Positions 28,702-36,252 of a DNA stretch of 36,252 nt are shown here, one piece after another. The notes under the pieces are model-generated. The model was given only the letters and a program-made list of their open reading frames with translations. It was not told the DNA's origin and ran no database searches. Every line of letters begins with the position of its first letter. The first letter of the stretch is position 1. This DNA is from Isotricha intestinalis. Taxonomy: Eukaryota > Ciliophora > Litostomatea > Vestibuliferida > Isotrichidae. Both the position numbers and the translations under genes were made by a program. The DNA is taken from NCBI GenBank assembly GCA_023807065.1, contig JAJJLU010000501.1, positions 1 through 36,252 on the forward strand. Direction: 5' to 3'.

Positions 28702-29604
28702 TTATTCATTATTTTTAATAATAGAAAAAACAGGATGTGCTTTTTTACTATTAGTAGGACTTTTTTCAGCAGTTGTTTCAACTGAAGGACATTCATTTTT
28801 AATTTCAATTTCAATATCACTATTAATACATTTAAATATATTTTTATTATTAATATCATTAAAATTAATATAATTATCTTCAACGCCTAAAAACAATAAA
28901 AATTTTTGTCTTGCTGTCATTTCAAATTCTTTACAATAAATTTCAGATTCTTTTTTTCTTAAATGTCTCATTTGATCAGCTAAAGTATATGTTTTAGGTC
29001 CAATACCAAAAGTTTTTTCTAAATAATTCCTATTATTACATAAAAAAAAATTTCTATAAAAATTAATATAAGAAATATCTAAAATATTCTTTGCTTCTTT
29101 CCTCATGTTATACAATTTTTCAATATTCTTCTTATTTTTATCTTCATTTTCAATTTTATATTTTTTACTTATTTGATTTGAAAGAAAATCTTTTAAAGGT
29201 GCTGATGATATATTTGAATTATGGGTTTTTGTTACATTTTGCGTTATTTTCCCAGATATTTTTCTTATTCTAAATCTTTGAATGCCATATAAATTTTTTA
29301 TAAAATCATTAATAAAATTAATCACAAAACAATGATACATTACTTTAATTTTTCTTAATAAATTATCAAAACAAAATTTTGAATGAATTGGTTCAATTTT
29401 TGTTTCAACATCTTTTTTTTTCCTTCCTCTTCTCACAGGTTCTGAATTATTTTTTCTTTTCTTTAAATATTTTCCTTTTGGAATTAACGCTATATCTCTT
29501 AATGAGTAAATTTCTTTTTGCATTTTTTCATATTTTTTACTAATTATTTCATAAATATTTGAATCATAATAATCTTCATCACGTATCATTTCAGTTTCTT
29601 CCAT
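28702..29604 (-). CDS. Putative nuclear protein with AT-hook-like motif and DNxxRKIK block
   Basis: Predicted 300-aa basic protein. VRRGRKKKD (57-65) resembles an AT-hook/nuclear signal but lacks the Pro of the core RGRP. IHSKFCFDNLLRKIKVMYH (73-91) is followed by CFVINFINDFIKN, a compact helical block. Further on are DISYINFYRNFFLCNNRNYLEKTFG and YTLADQMRHLRKKESE. I have the impression that DNxxRKIK blocks recur in uncharacterised protist proteins, but I cannot name a family. The mixed composition argues for a folded, conserved core at 70-245 with a variable tail. Ends in TAA. An ORF of 85 codons in the same strand but another frame at its 3' end is a shadow. Confidence 0.6.
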   Translation of the reverse strand: MEETEMIRDEDYYDSNIYEIISKKYEKMQKEIYSLRDIALIPKGKYLKKRKNNSEPVRRGRKKKDVETKIEPIHSKFCFDNLLRKIKVMYHCFVINFINDFIKNLYGIQRFRIRKISGKITQNVTKTHNSNISSAPLKDFLSNQISKKYKIENEDKNKKNIEKLYNMRKEAKNILDISYINFYRNFFLCNNRNYLEKTFGIGPKTYTLADQMRHLRKKESEIYCKEFEMTARQKFLLFLGVEDNYINFNDINNKNIFKCINSDIEIEIKNECPSVETTAEKSPTNSKKAHPVFSIIKNNE

Positions 29605-30515
29605 TATATTTATTTTCTCTAATATTATCTGAAAAATAATTTGTTTTTTTAAAAATTGGTTTTTTATAATATAATATATCTATTTTATACTATAATATAT
29701 TTATGGTTAATGTTTTACTAGTGGGAAATGTGATTATAACAGTAAGATGTTATGGTTTTTGTTGACTCAAGGAAAAATAGGAAAATAAATTATTTTCTAC
29801 GATAAAATAATAAAAAAATGAAAAAAATAAATATTATTTCTTAAATTTTAATCAGCATATTTTTATTAAAAATTAAAATAAAATAAAAGAAATATAATAC
29901 AAGAAGATTTCTAAAAAAACAAATATTAAAAGAAATGCATTAATAATAAATGAAATAATAAAAAATAAATCTTAATAAATGTATTTATTTATTTTTATTA
30001 ACTTCTTTAATCAATTCCATCAATAATAGAACTTTAAATTCAGTAAAATAAAATAGTTCCTTATTATTGTCTAATAAAAACTTTTTTAATACCTCATAAA
30101 TTAAACATTAAGTTATAAAAATATATGAGATTTGACTCCTAACTTTTTTCTAATTCATTATAAATTGATTTAACCTGTTTTATCTGTCTTATATTTTGAA
30201 ATGCTATTTTTATAACTTCATTAATTGTAAAGAACCCACAATATGTTTTACAATCTAAAATATGGTTTATTATATTATTTTTCTTTATTATTTGTTGAAG
30301 AAATAGTTTTTTGATAAAAACTATTAAATTTGAAATAATAATGTAATTTAATAAAAATCCTTGGATTACTTTACAAAATTATTTTAATTATATTTTACAT
30401 TCATTATTTTATTATTTATCTTTTTTCTTCAAAAAATATTAAATCTTTAAAATATTATTTAAAATTTTCAATTAATTTATTGATTTTAATTAATTAATTT
30501 AAAAAAATAAATTAT
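29605..30515. other. Gap holding a probable unannotated minus-strand coding segment
   Basis: 0.9 kb between the divergent 28702 (-) and 30516 (+) genes. 29985-30378 on the minus strand holds two long open blocks, annotated separately. A plus-strand piece at 29703-29765 (MVNVLLVGNVIITVRCYGF, then TGA) is too short to judge. Confidence 0.5.
29985..30378 (-). CDS. Probable unrecognised gene segment with unresolved intron
   Basis: On the minus strand 30378-30139 is open for 79 codons (bounded by TAA and TAG, no Met) and includes NHILDCKTYCGFFTINEV and KIAFQNIRQIKQ. In another frame, 30107-29985 reads IYEVLKKFLLDNNKELFYF and LLLMELIKEVNKNK to a TAA. A donor after QIKQ (GTTAAATC) and an acceptor ATGAG before GTATTA would join them in frame with an intron of about 80 nt, much longer than the 31-nt one seen elsewhere. 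No start codon was found upstream. Function unknown. Confidence 0.35.
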
Positions 30516-33242
30516 ATGAGTATTCCAATATGTATACTTGATTCAAATAATTCAGGAATAATATCAAATAAATCAGTTCAATATTATCAAAACATCGGAA
30601 AAATTTTAATGAAAAAAAGAAATTCTCCAAATAAAAATAATAAAGATTTAAAACAATATGATTTTGAATCATTAATCACTTTACCAAGTGTTGAAAACAG
30701 TAAAAATATTTTTAATTGGTTTTCAAATTTATCATTAAAGGAAAGAGTAATGATATGTTCTATTCATAATAAATGGTTAAGTAATTTAATAAATCAATTA
30801 ATAATTATTTATAATTATGATCAATATTGCACTTTAAGTCCTATTGGAGAATTTAATGATTTTTTTGAAGAATTTGAAATTAAAATTAATAATGTAGTTA
30901 TTAATAGACGTCATTTATCAAATTATAATCATATTGGAAATTTAGAAAATGATAAAAACTTTTTTACTTATTTTTTAAAATATGAAAGTGCTTTTAAAGA
31001 TAAGAGTAAAAGTGAATATAAAATTAATCAGCATTTTTTAAATAATTTAAAATTTTTTAATTATGAAGAACCAAATGATACTATATTAATAAGTAAATAT
31101 TTTTTATCAGATGTTAAAGAATTTAAAAGGTATTTTGATTATTATACAGGAAGTAATTTTCTTAAAAGTTTTATTACCCCAGATTTTAATGATGAAAAAA
31201 AATTATATAACTTTAAATTTCCATCTTGGTTATGTTCAAAACCAAATTTTAATATTTTTGAATTAATTGTTGGATATTTTGAACAAAATATATTATTAAA
31301 TTATGAATATTATGATATTACAAAGAAAATATATGATAATAAATTAATTGAAAGAATTAATGAGATTGATGAATTAAATATCAAATTAGAAAAATTTTTA
31401 TCTGAAGAATATAAAGAAGAAAAGTCTTTATTTTCACAATTAAATCTTGTTGAATTAAAACAAAATGTACAAAAAGATTCCTCATTAGAAAAAGAAACTC
31501 ATTATCAAAGATATTTAAATTCTAAAATTTTTGGAATTGTTAATCTGATTGATTATAAAATAATGGATTCAATAACAGATAATATGGTAAAAGAATCAAA
31601 AGATAAAATGAAAGAATATTACAATAAAAGTATTTCACACTTTTTATATAATATTTCTTTTGTAAATTCAGAAGATGTAATTTCTTATAATAGACCTTTT
31701 TATGCTTATACTTTCAATTATATAACTGGATTATTTCAAAGTAAAAATGCTTATGAATTAATTAAAGATCTGGATAATAATTCAAATAAAAAAAAAAAAC
31801 ACAAAAAGAAAAAAAAGAAAAACACAGGAAATAAGGATGAAAATATTAATAATATTATAAACATCATAAAAGATGAAAAAGAAGTAAATATCATTGAGAA
31901 AAAAATAAATGAAAATGAGATTAATAATGATGATATTGAGGAAAATAATGAAAAAAAAAATAAAAAACAAAAAAACAAAAAACAAAAAGAATTTTTTTTA
32001 TATCCAACTCAACAAAATAAGAAAAAAAAAGAAGAAAACAAAGAAAATGAAAATAATAATGATAAAAATATAATAAAGGAAAATATTATAACATCAAATT
32101 CATCTCAAAATAATTCTTCTACAGAAAAAAATAAAGATAATAACACTATTAATCCAATAATAAATATAAATAATAATAAATATAATTACTCTTATATTCC
32201 AATTTATACTCCTCAAATATTTCCTTTTTATTTATTAAATAATATATATTTATTTAATCCTACAGATAATTTTTTTTCAAAATTATCTTCAGAAATAGAA
32301 ATATATAATACTAATGTAATAAATAATAATTTAAAATTAGAGCCTATAAAAAAAAAATTTTTAGAAAAACTGGATAAAATAATAAAAGATAATTTAATCC
32401 AAACATATAATATAGATTTAATAAATTTTGGTTCTTTCACAACAAATTTATCAATTGAAGGAAGTGATATAGATATATTAATTAAATATAAACCAATTAA
32501 AAATAAAAATACTTTTGTTTCAGATTTAATTTCAATATTATATCAAAATAACAAAGAATTTGATGATATTAAAGCAATAACAACTGCAAGTGTTCCTATA
32601 ATAAAACTTCAATTTGATATAAAACAATTTATGAATATTAAATACATTGAAGATTATTTAGATTATGATGATTTATATAAATTAAAATTTGATATTACTT
32701 TTAAAGAAAGTGATTTATATAATAATAATGTTAATAAAACTATTGATTTTGTAAACAAATCAATTATAGATTTTCCAAGTATTAAAGAAATAGTATTATT
32801 AATGAAAAGATATTTTAAAAAAATAAAGTTAAATAAAAGTTATTTAGGAGGATTATCTTCTTATTCTCTTTTTTTAATGGTTTTAGCTTTTTTAAAATTA
32901 AAAAATTATTCAAAAGATTTTTCAATAGGAAAACAATTTTATGATTTAATTGAATGGTATTCTTTTTTTAATTTTTCTGAATATTATATAAATGTAAATG
33001 AATTAAATCCTTTTATTAAAATAAATGAATTGAATAAAAATGATAAAATTATTATAATAGATCCAATTAATCAATCTAATGTAGCAAAAAGTTCTTTTAA
33101 ATTAGAAGAAATTAAAAATGCTTTTATTAAAGTTTTGAATATAATAAAAATTGATGCATGGAAAATAGAACAACAAATAGAAATTGAAATAAATAATATT
33201 TCTCCTTTAAAAATATTAAGTTCAATTTTCAATATTAAATAA
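30516..33242 (+). CDS. Trf4/TENT4-type non-canonical poly(A) polymerase
   Basis: Predicted 908-aa nucleotidyltransferase. The catalytic core is C-terminal (~600-890): GSFTTNLS (Gly639-Ser640) followed by SDIDILI (Asp651, Asp653) and the third carboxylate in VPIIKLQFD (Asp701). This is the DNA polymerase beta-like triad of poly(A)/poly(U) polymerases. KSYLGGLSSYSLFLMVLAFL matches the central-domain segment of Trf4 proteins, and DPINQSNVAKSSF resembles their nucleotide-recognition region. In yeast and animals these enzymes add short tails to aberrant or noncoding RNA for exosome decay. Residues 1-~420 are a large folded-looking extension (KERVMICSIHNKWLSNLINQ and others) I do not recognise, and ~425-530 is polylysine/Asn linker. 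Ends in TAA. The Trf4 class is firm; the exact subfamily is not. Confidence 0.85.
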   Translation: MSIPICILDSNNSGIISNKSVQYYQNIGKILMKKRNSPNKNNKDLKQYDFESLITLPSVENSKNIFNWFSNLSLKERVMICSIHNKWLSNLINQLIIIYNYDQYCTLSPIGEFNDFFEEFEIKINNVVINRRHLSNYNHIGNLENDKNFFTYFLKYESAFKDKSKSEYKINQHFLNNLKFFNYEEPNDTILISKYFLSDVKEFKRYFDYYTGSNFLKSFITPDFNDEKKLYNFKFPSWLCSKPNFNIFELIVGYFEQNILLNYEYYDITKKIYDNKLIERINEIDELNIKLEKFLSEEYKEEKSLFSQLNLVELKQNVQKDSSLEKETHYQRYLNSKIFGIVNLIDYKIMDSITDNMVKESKDKMKEYYNKSISHFLYNISFVNSEDVISYNRPFYAYTFNYITGLFQSKNAYELIKDLDNNSNKKKKHKKKKKKNTGNKDENINNIINIIKDEKEVNIIEKKINENEINNDDIEENNEKKNKKQKNKKQKEFFLYPTQQNKKKKEENKENENNNDKNIIKENIITSNSSQNNSSTEKNKDNNTINPIININNNKYNYSYIPIYTPQIFPFYLLNNIYLFNPTDNFFSKLSSEIEIYNTNVINNNLKLEPIKKKFLEKLDKIIKDNLIQTYNIDLINFGSFTTNLSIEGSDIDILIKYKPIKNKNTFVSDLISILYQNNKEFDDIKAITTASVPIIKLQFDIKQFMNIKYIEDYLDYDDLYKLKFDITFKESDLYNNNVNKTIDFVNKSIIDFPSIKEIVLLMKRYFKKIKLNKSYLGGLSSYSLFLMVLAFLKLKNYSKDFSIGKQFYDLIEWYSFFNFSEYYINVNELNPFIKINELNKNDKIIIIDPINQSNVAKSSFKLEEIKNAFIKVLNIIKIDAWKIEQQIEIEINNISPLKILSSIFNIK

Positions 33243-33327
33243 AAAAATCCTTAATATGTAAATTTTAATAATTAAGTATAAAATAATTTAAATTGAGTTT
33301 AATAAAAATATTAATTATCTAATTTAA

Positions 33328-35192
33328 ATGATAGCCTCAGATACACTTTTACCAAAACCAATAAGAATATATAATAGTTTAGACAATTATTATTTTCAAA
33401 ATGACAAGAAAGTAATATCCTATAATAAAACAACAAGATTATTTAAAGATGTTGAAAATTTTTTTCCAAATGAAGGAATGAAAAAATATGAAGTATTTAG
33501 TGTATTAGGATATATAGAAGCAATAAGATTTGGATATATAATTTGTTCTGAACAAACTGCTTTTGTAGGAAAAATATTAAATTCAAAAGTTTTTAAAATA
33601 AATAAATTTATATATATTCCAAATCAAGGAAATGAAATAAATGAAGAAGATAAAAAATATATAAAAATGTTAGATGATTTCCTTAAAAGAAATCCATTAT
33701 ATTATAGTGATACATTTGATTTAACAGTATCATTTAAAATGTATGAAACTCAAATAAAAAAAAAAATTATTCCTTCATCTTTTATTTTTCCTTATACAAT
33801 ATCACATTTTGCCTGGAATTATTCAATTGCAAAAATATTTGATTACAAAGGAATGAATGATTTTATATTTCCAGTAATAAATGGATATTTTGATACAAGA
33901 ATAGTAAATTATAATGAAGATGATTTATCATTTATAGTAATAGGAAGAAAAGATGATAGAAGAAGTGGAATGAGATTTTTATTTAGAGGAGCAGATTTAA
34001 ATGGTAATGTTGCAAATTTTGTAGAAACTGAAGAAATATTAGTTTATCGAGAACAAAATGGAATTGGACATATTTTATCTTTTTTACAAATTAGAGGAAG
34101 TATTCCTATAATATTTACTCAAGAACCTAATTTTCAATTAAATCCTTTAATAAGACCTAAAGATGATGTTAATATAAATGCTGAAGTATTTAAATTACAT
34201 ATGGATGAATGTATTCAAAATTATAATAATGTTTGTATTATTAATTTAATAGATAGGAAAAAAGATCAAAAAACAATTGGTGAGTATTACCAAACAGTAG
34301 TTCAATATTATAATACAACAAATTATAACAATCAAAACGAAAACGCAAATAAAGTAGATTTTACTTGGTTTGATTTTCACATGAATGTCGTAAAATGAAA
34401 TATGAAAATTTATCAAAATTAATGAAAATGAAAAGTGTAAGCAAAGGATTAAATAACTTTAACTTTACACATATAACATTTAATTATTCAAAAGTATTAT
34501 CAATAACATCAAATAAAATAGATGAAATATTACATAGTGAAAATTTTATAACATTAGTAAAAACACAGAATGGGATATTTAGAACAAATTGTATAGATTG
34601 TTTAGATAGAACAAATGTAGTTCAAAGTGTATTTGGAAGATATTTTCTTCATAAAATGTTACAAGAATTAAAATTAAGTGAAGGACCAAATGGAGATCCT
34701 TTCCAAAAATTTAAACCTGTTTTTGAAAGTACTTTTAAATTACTTTGGGCTGATCATGGAGATTCATTATCATTATCTTATTCAGGAACTGGTGCAATGA
34801 AAAGTGATTTTGTTAGAACTGGAAAAAGAACTTTAATGGGAAATTTACAAGATGGTTATTTAACTTCTAAAAGATTTTATATTAATAATTTTTGGGATGG
34901 ATATAATCAAGATTGTCATGATTATTTTTTAGGTTCTATTTCACCTAAAAAAAATACTTTTAAAAATCATAATGGAGGAAATTTAAAAGTTATTTTCCCT
35001 ATTACTGTTTTTTTAAGTTATATTTTGTATTTTTTCCTTGTTTCTATGGCTTTACCTAAAGATTATCAAGATAATTTTTCTAGAAAATTATTTAGAATTA
35101 TTGTTTTTTTTGGTTCTTTAGTTTTGACTTTTATGAGTGTTTTTGGAATGTTGAAAAAAACTTTAATTGATTTACATACTAGACATCCTTGA
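33328..35192 (+). CDS. SAC1-type phosphoinositide phosphatase, frame broken once
   Basis: Two overlapping frames (33328-34398 and 34395-35192) form one SAC1 protein of about 621 aa, near the 623 aa of yeast Sac1. Frame 1 carries the SAC N-terminal domain up to WFDFH (ending 34380). The family continues with E-C-x-K-M, and this is found in the -1 frame at 34383 (ECRKMKYEN). So one base is missing, or a -1 shift occurs, at 34380/34381. The catalytic CX5R loop is intact: RTNCIDCLDRTN (about Cys422-Arg428 in the joined protein). Two C-terminal membrane helices (VIFPITVFLSYILYFF; IIVFFGSLVLTFMSVFG) place it in ER/Golgi membranes, where SAC1 hydrolyses PI4P. The last frame stops at TGA with TAA two codons later. 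Confidence 0.88.
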
Positions 35193-35530
35193 TTTTAAAA
35201 ATTTCTTTTTTTAAGGAATTAAATATTTATTTAAATTTAAAATTTTATTTTTTACATTTTTTATTTTTTAGAAATATATTTCTTTTTTTTATGTTTAAAT
35301 AATATTAAGATAAAAATTGAAATATGATTAATTATGATGATTCTTATATTTTTTTTTTTTTAAAAAGACAAATATTATTTTTGACAAAAATTAAAAAAAA
35401 AATTTCTTATTTACTAATATCAGAAAAAACAAAGAAAGTGAAAAAAATCTTTTTGGGTTTTTTCTACAATATCTAAATCTTTTTGTTCTCAAATGAAAAT
35501 TTGTAGAATTTTTTCAAATTTAAAAGAATA
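35193..35530. other. Convergent 3' gap, nothing recognised
   Basis: Spacer of 338 bp between SAC1 (+) and the RRM-knuckle gene (-), with long T and A runs. No gene, RNA or repeat recognised. Confidence 0.55.
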
Positions 35531-35852
35531 CTATTTTTTTTTTTTGGGTTCTTTACAAACTTTCACAGAATGACCATATTTACCTCATTTAAAACATTTT
35601 TCTCTTTCTCTTTCTTGTAATTTTTCATCTCTAGTTTTTGCTTGTTCTACTATAATTTTAGAACTTTTAAAATTATAATTATTAAAATATCTAATTGTAT
35701 TAAAAGAAGATTGAACTGAACCATATTCAATAAAAGAAAATTTCTTTTTATTATTATTTCTTCAAATTTTCCACATTTAGAAAATAAATTATTTAAATCT
35801 TCTTCTTTTACTTTTACGGAAGATTACGAATAAAAATTCTTGTATTAGACAT
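35531..35852 (-). pseudogene. RRM plus CCHC zinc-knuckle protein with two frame breaks and an in-frame TGA
   Basis: The layout resembles a small SRSF7-type RNA-binding protein: one RRM followed by one zinc knuckle. From ATG 35852 the frame gives MSNTRIFIRNLP (RNP2-like). A -1 change then gives VKVKEEDLNNLFSKCGKFEE, and a second -1 change within an A run gives KKKFSFIEYGSVQ (RNP1-like) and KIIVEQAKTRDEKLQERER. A knuckle follows: Cys (35594-35596), x2, TGA (35585-35587), x4, His (35570-35572), x4, Cys (35555-35557). The TGA sits exactly at the second Cys of CX2CX4HX4C. Four Lys and TAG end the frame at 35531. Adding the two missing bases gives 108 codons. It may be a live gene with sequence errors, a TGA-as-Cys gene, or a young pseudogene. 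The domain call is firm. Confidence 0.7.
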
Positions 35853-36224
35853 TAAAAAATAAGACAGTTTGAATTTATATAAAAATTAATTATTTCTATT
35901 TTAAATAAGCAAAAATACATTATAATACTTTTATTTTAATTTTTTTTATTTTTGTTTTTTATAATATCATTCAATTGAATTTATCATTCATAAAATTTAT
36001 ATAAGAAATAAATTTGAATCTTTTGAAAATTAGTCAAATTCACTTTCATTTACTTATTTTTTTATATTATTTATATTATTATATTTTATAATACTTATAC
36101 ATAATAAAATCCTTTTTGTTTTACTTGAAACCTTAAAGAAGAAATAATATTTTTGGACAGGGATATTTTTTTTTTTTATTTAAAAAATTTAAAAATTCTG
36201 TTGAAACTATTTATTTTATTGTAA
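35853..36224. other. Subtelomeric spacer and RRM-gene 5' flank
   Basis: 372 bp of A/T-rich DNA between the last gene and the telomere. No gene and no subtelomeric repeat seen; GC rises only in the final repeat. Confidence 0.6.
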
Positions 36225-36252
36225 ATTGGGGATTGGGGATTGGGGATTGGGG
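36225..36252 (+). repeat. Telomere, four units of ATTGGGG
   Basis: Four perfect 7-bp units run to the last base of the window, with the G-rich strand pointing outward as expected for a right-hand chromosome end. The complementary strand is CCCCAAT. The unit differs from GGGGTT (Tetrahymena), GGG(G/T)TT (Paramecium) and GGGGTTTT (Euplotes, Oxytricha). Confidence 0.93.

Noticed and set aside
28626..28883. Minus-strand 85-codon ORF overlapping the end of the 28702 gene
   Set aside because: Near pure Ile/Leu/Lys composition, and the longer overlapping frame has mixed composition.
34372..34398. Intron as explanation for the SAC1 break
   Set aside because: The family alignment needs one more base, not fewer, and no GT-AG pair at this site restores the frame.
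1..36252. Ciliate code with TAA/TAG as Gln
   Set aside because: The long conserved genes contain no internal TAA or TAG, use CAA for Gln, and end at TAA right after their conserved domains.
1..36252. CRISPR arrays, prophage or transposon structures
   Set aside because: No spaced direct repeats, integrase, transposase or terminal inverted repeats were seen; the content is eukaryotic.

Overview
The window looks like the end of a gene-dense macronuclear chromosome from a ciliate. It is extremely A+T rich (roughly four fifths or more by eye). It ends on the right in four perfect ATTGGGG units, oriented as a right-hand telomere. The long ORFs stop almost always at TAA and use CAA for Gln, so TAA/TAG are not reassigned as they are in Tetrahymena or Paramecium. 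The protein set (a CDPK with four EF-hand loops, a NEK-like kinase, cyclic-nucleotide-binding-fold proteins, many N/K-rich orphans) and very short introns (31 nt in the best case) fit a ciliate. From memory, CCCCAAT-type telomeres with a near-standard code occur in litostome/rumen ciliates such as Entodinium. That assignment is an inference.

Layout. 1-360: edge-truncated, frame-broken coding fragment (-). 835-7377: four minus-strand genes: tandem cyclic-nucleotide-binding-fold protein, PAP2 lipid phosphatase, coiled-coil/Met-Gln-Asn repeat protein, and a PI-PLC X-domain protein whose signal-peptide exon lies behind a 31-nt intron. 7.4-13.5 kb: sparse region with a four-helix membrane protein, two orphans and several weak coding traces. 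13.5-20.4 kb: an orphan, a NEK-like kinase (-) and a 1257-aa protein fusing a casein kinase 1-type domain to a full CDPK (+), the last two divergent across 0.5 kb. 20.8-25.7 kb: a Pumilio-family protein (-) and a HEAT-repeat scaffold (+), divergent across 216 bp. 26.5-29.6 kb: three lysine/asparagine-rich orphans. 30.5-35.2 kb: a Trf4-type nucleotidyltransferase and a SAC1 phosphoinositide phosphatase broken by one missing base. 35.5-35.85 kb: a small RRM plus CCHC zinc-knuckle gene (-) with two frame breaks and an in-frame TGA exactly where the second zinc-binding Cys belongs. 36225-36252: telomere.

There is no operon logic; genes are single units, often divergent or convergent with 90-500 bp gaps. 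Two themes recur: phosphoinositide/lipid phosphate metabolism (PAP2, PI-PLC, SAC1) and Ca2+/kinase signalling (CK1-CDPK, NEK, CNBD protein), with RNA regulation (PUF, Trf4-like, RRM-knuckle) as a third. The most unusual objects are the CK1-CDPK fusion and the end-proximal genes with frame breaks and a possible Cys-coding TGA.
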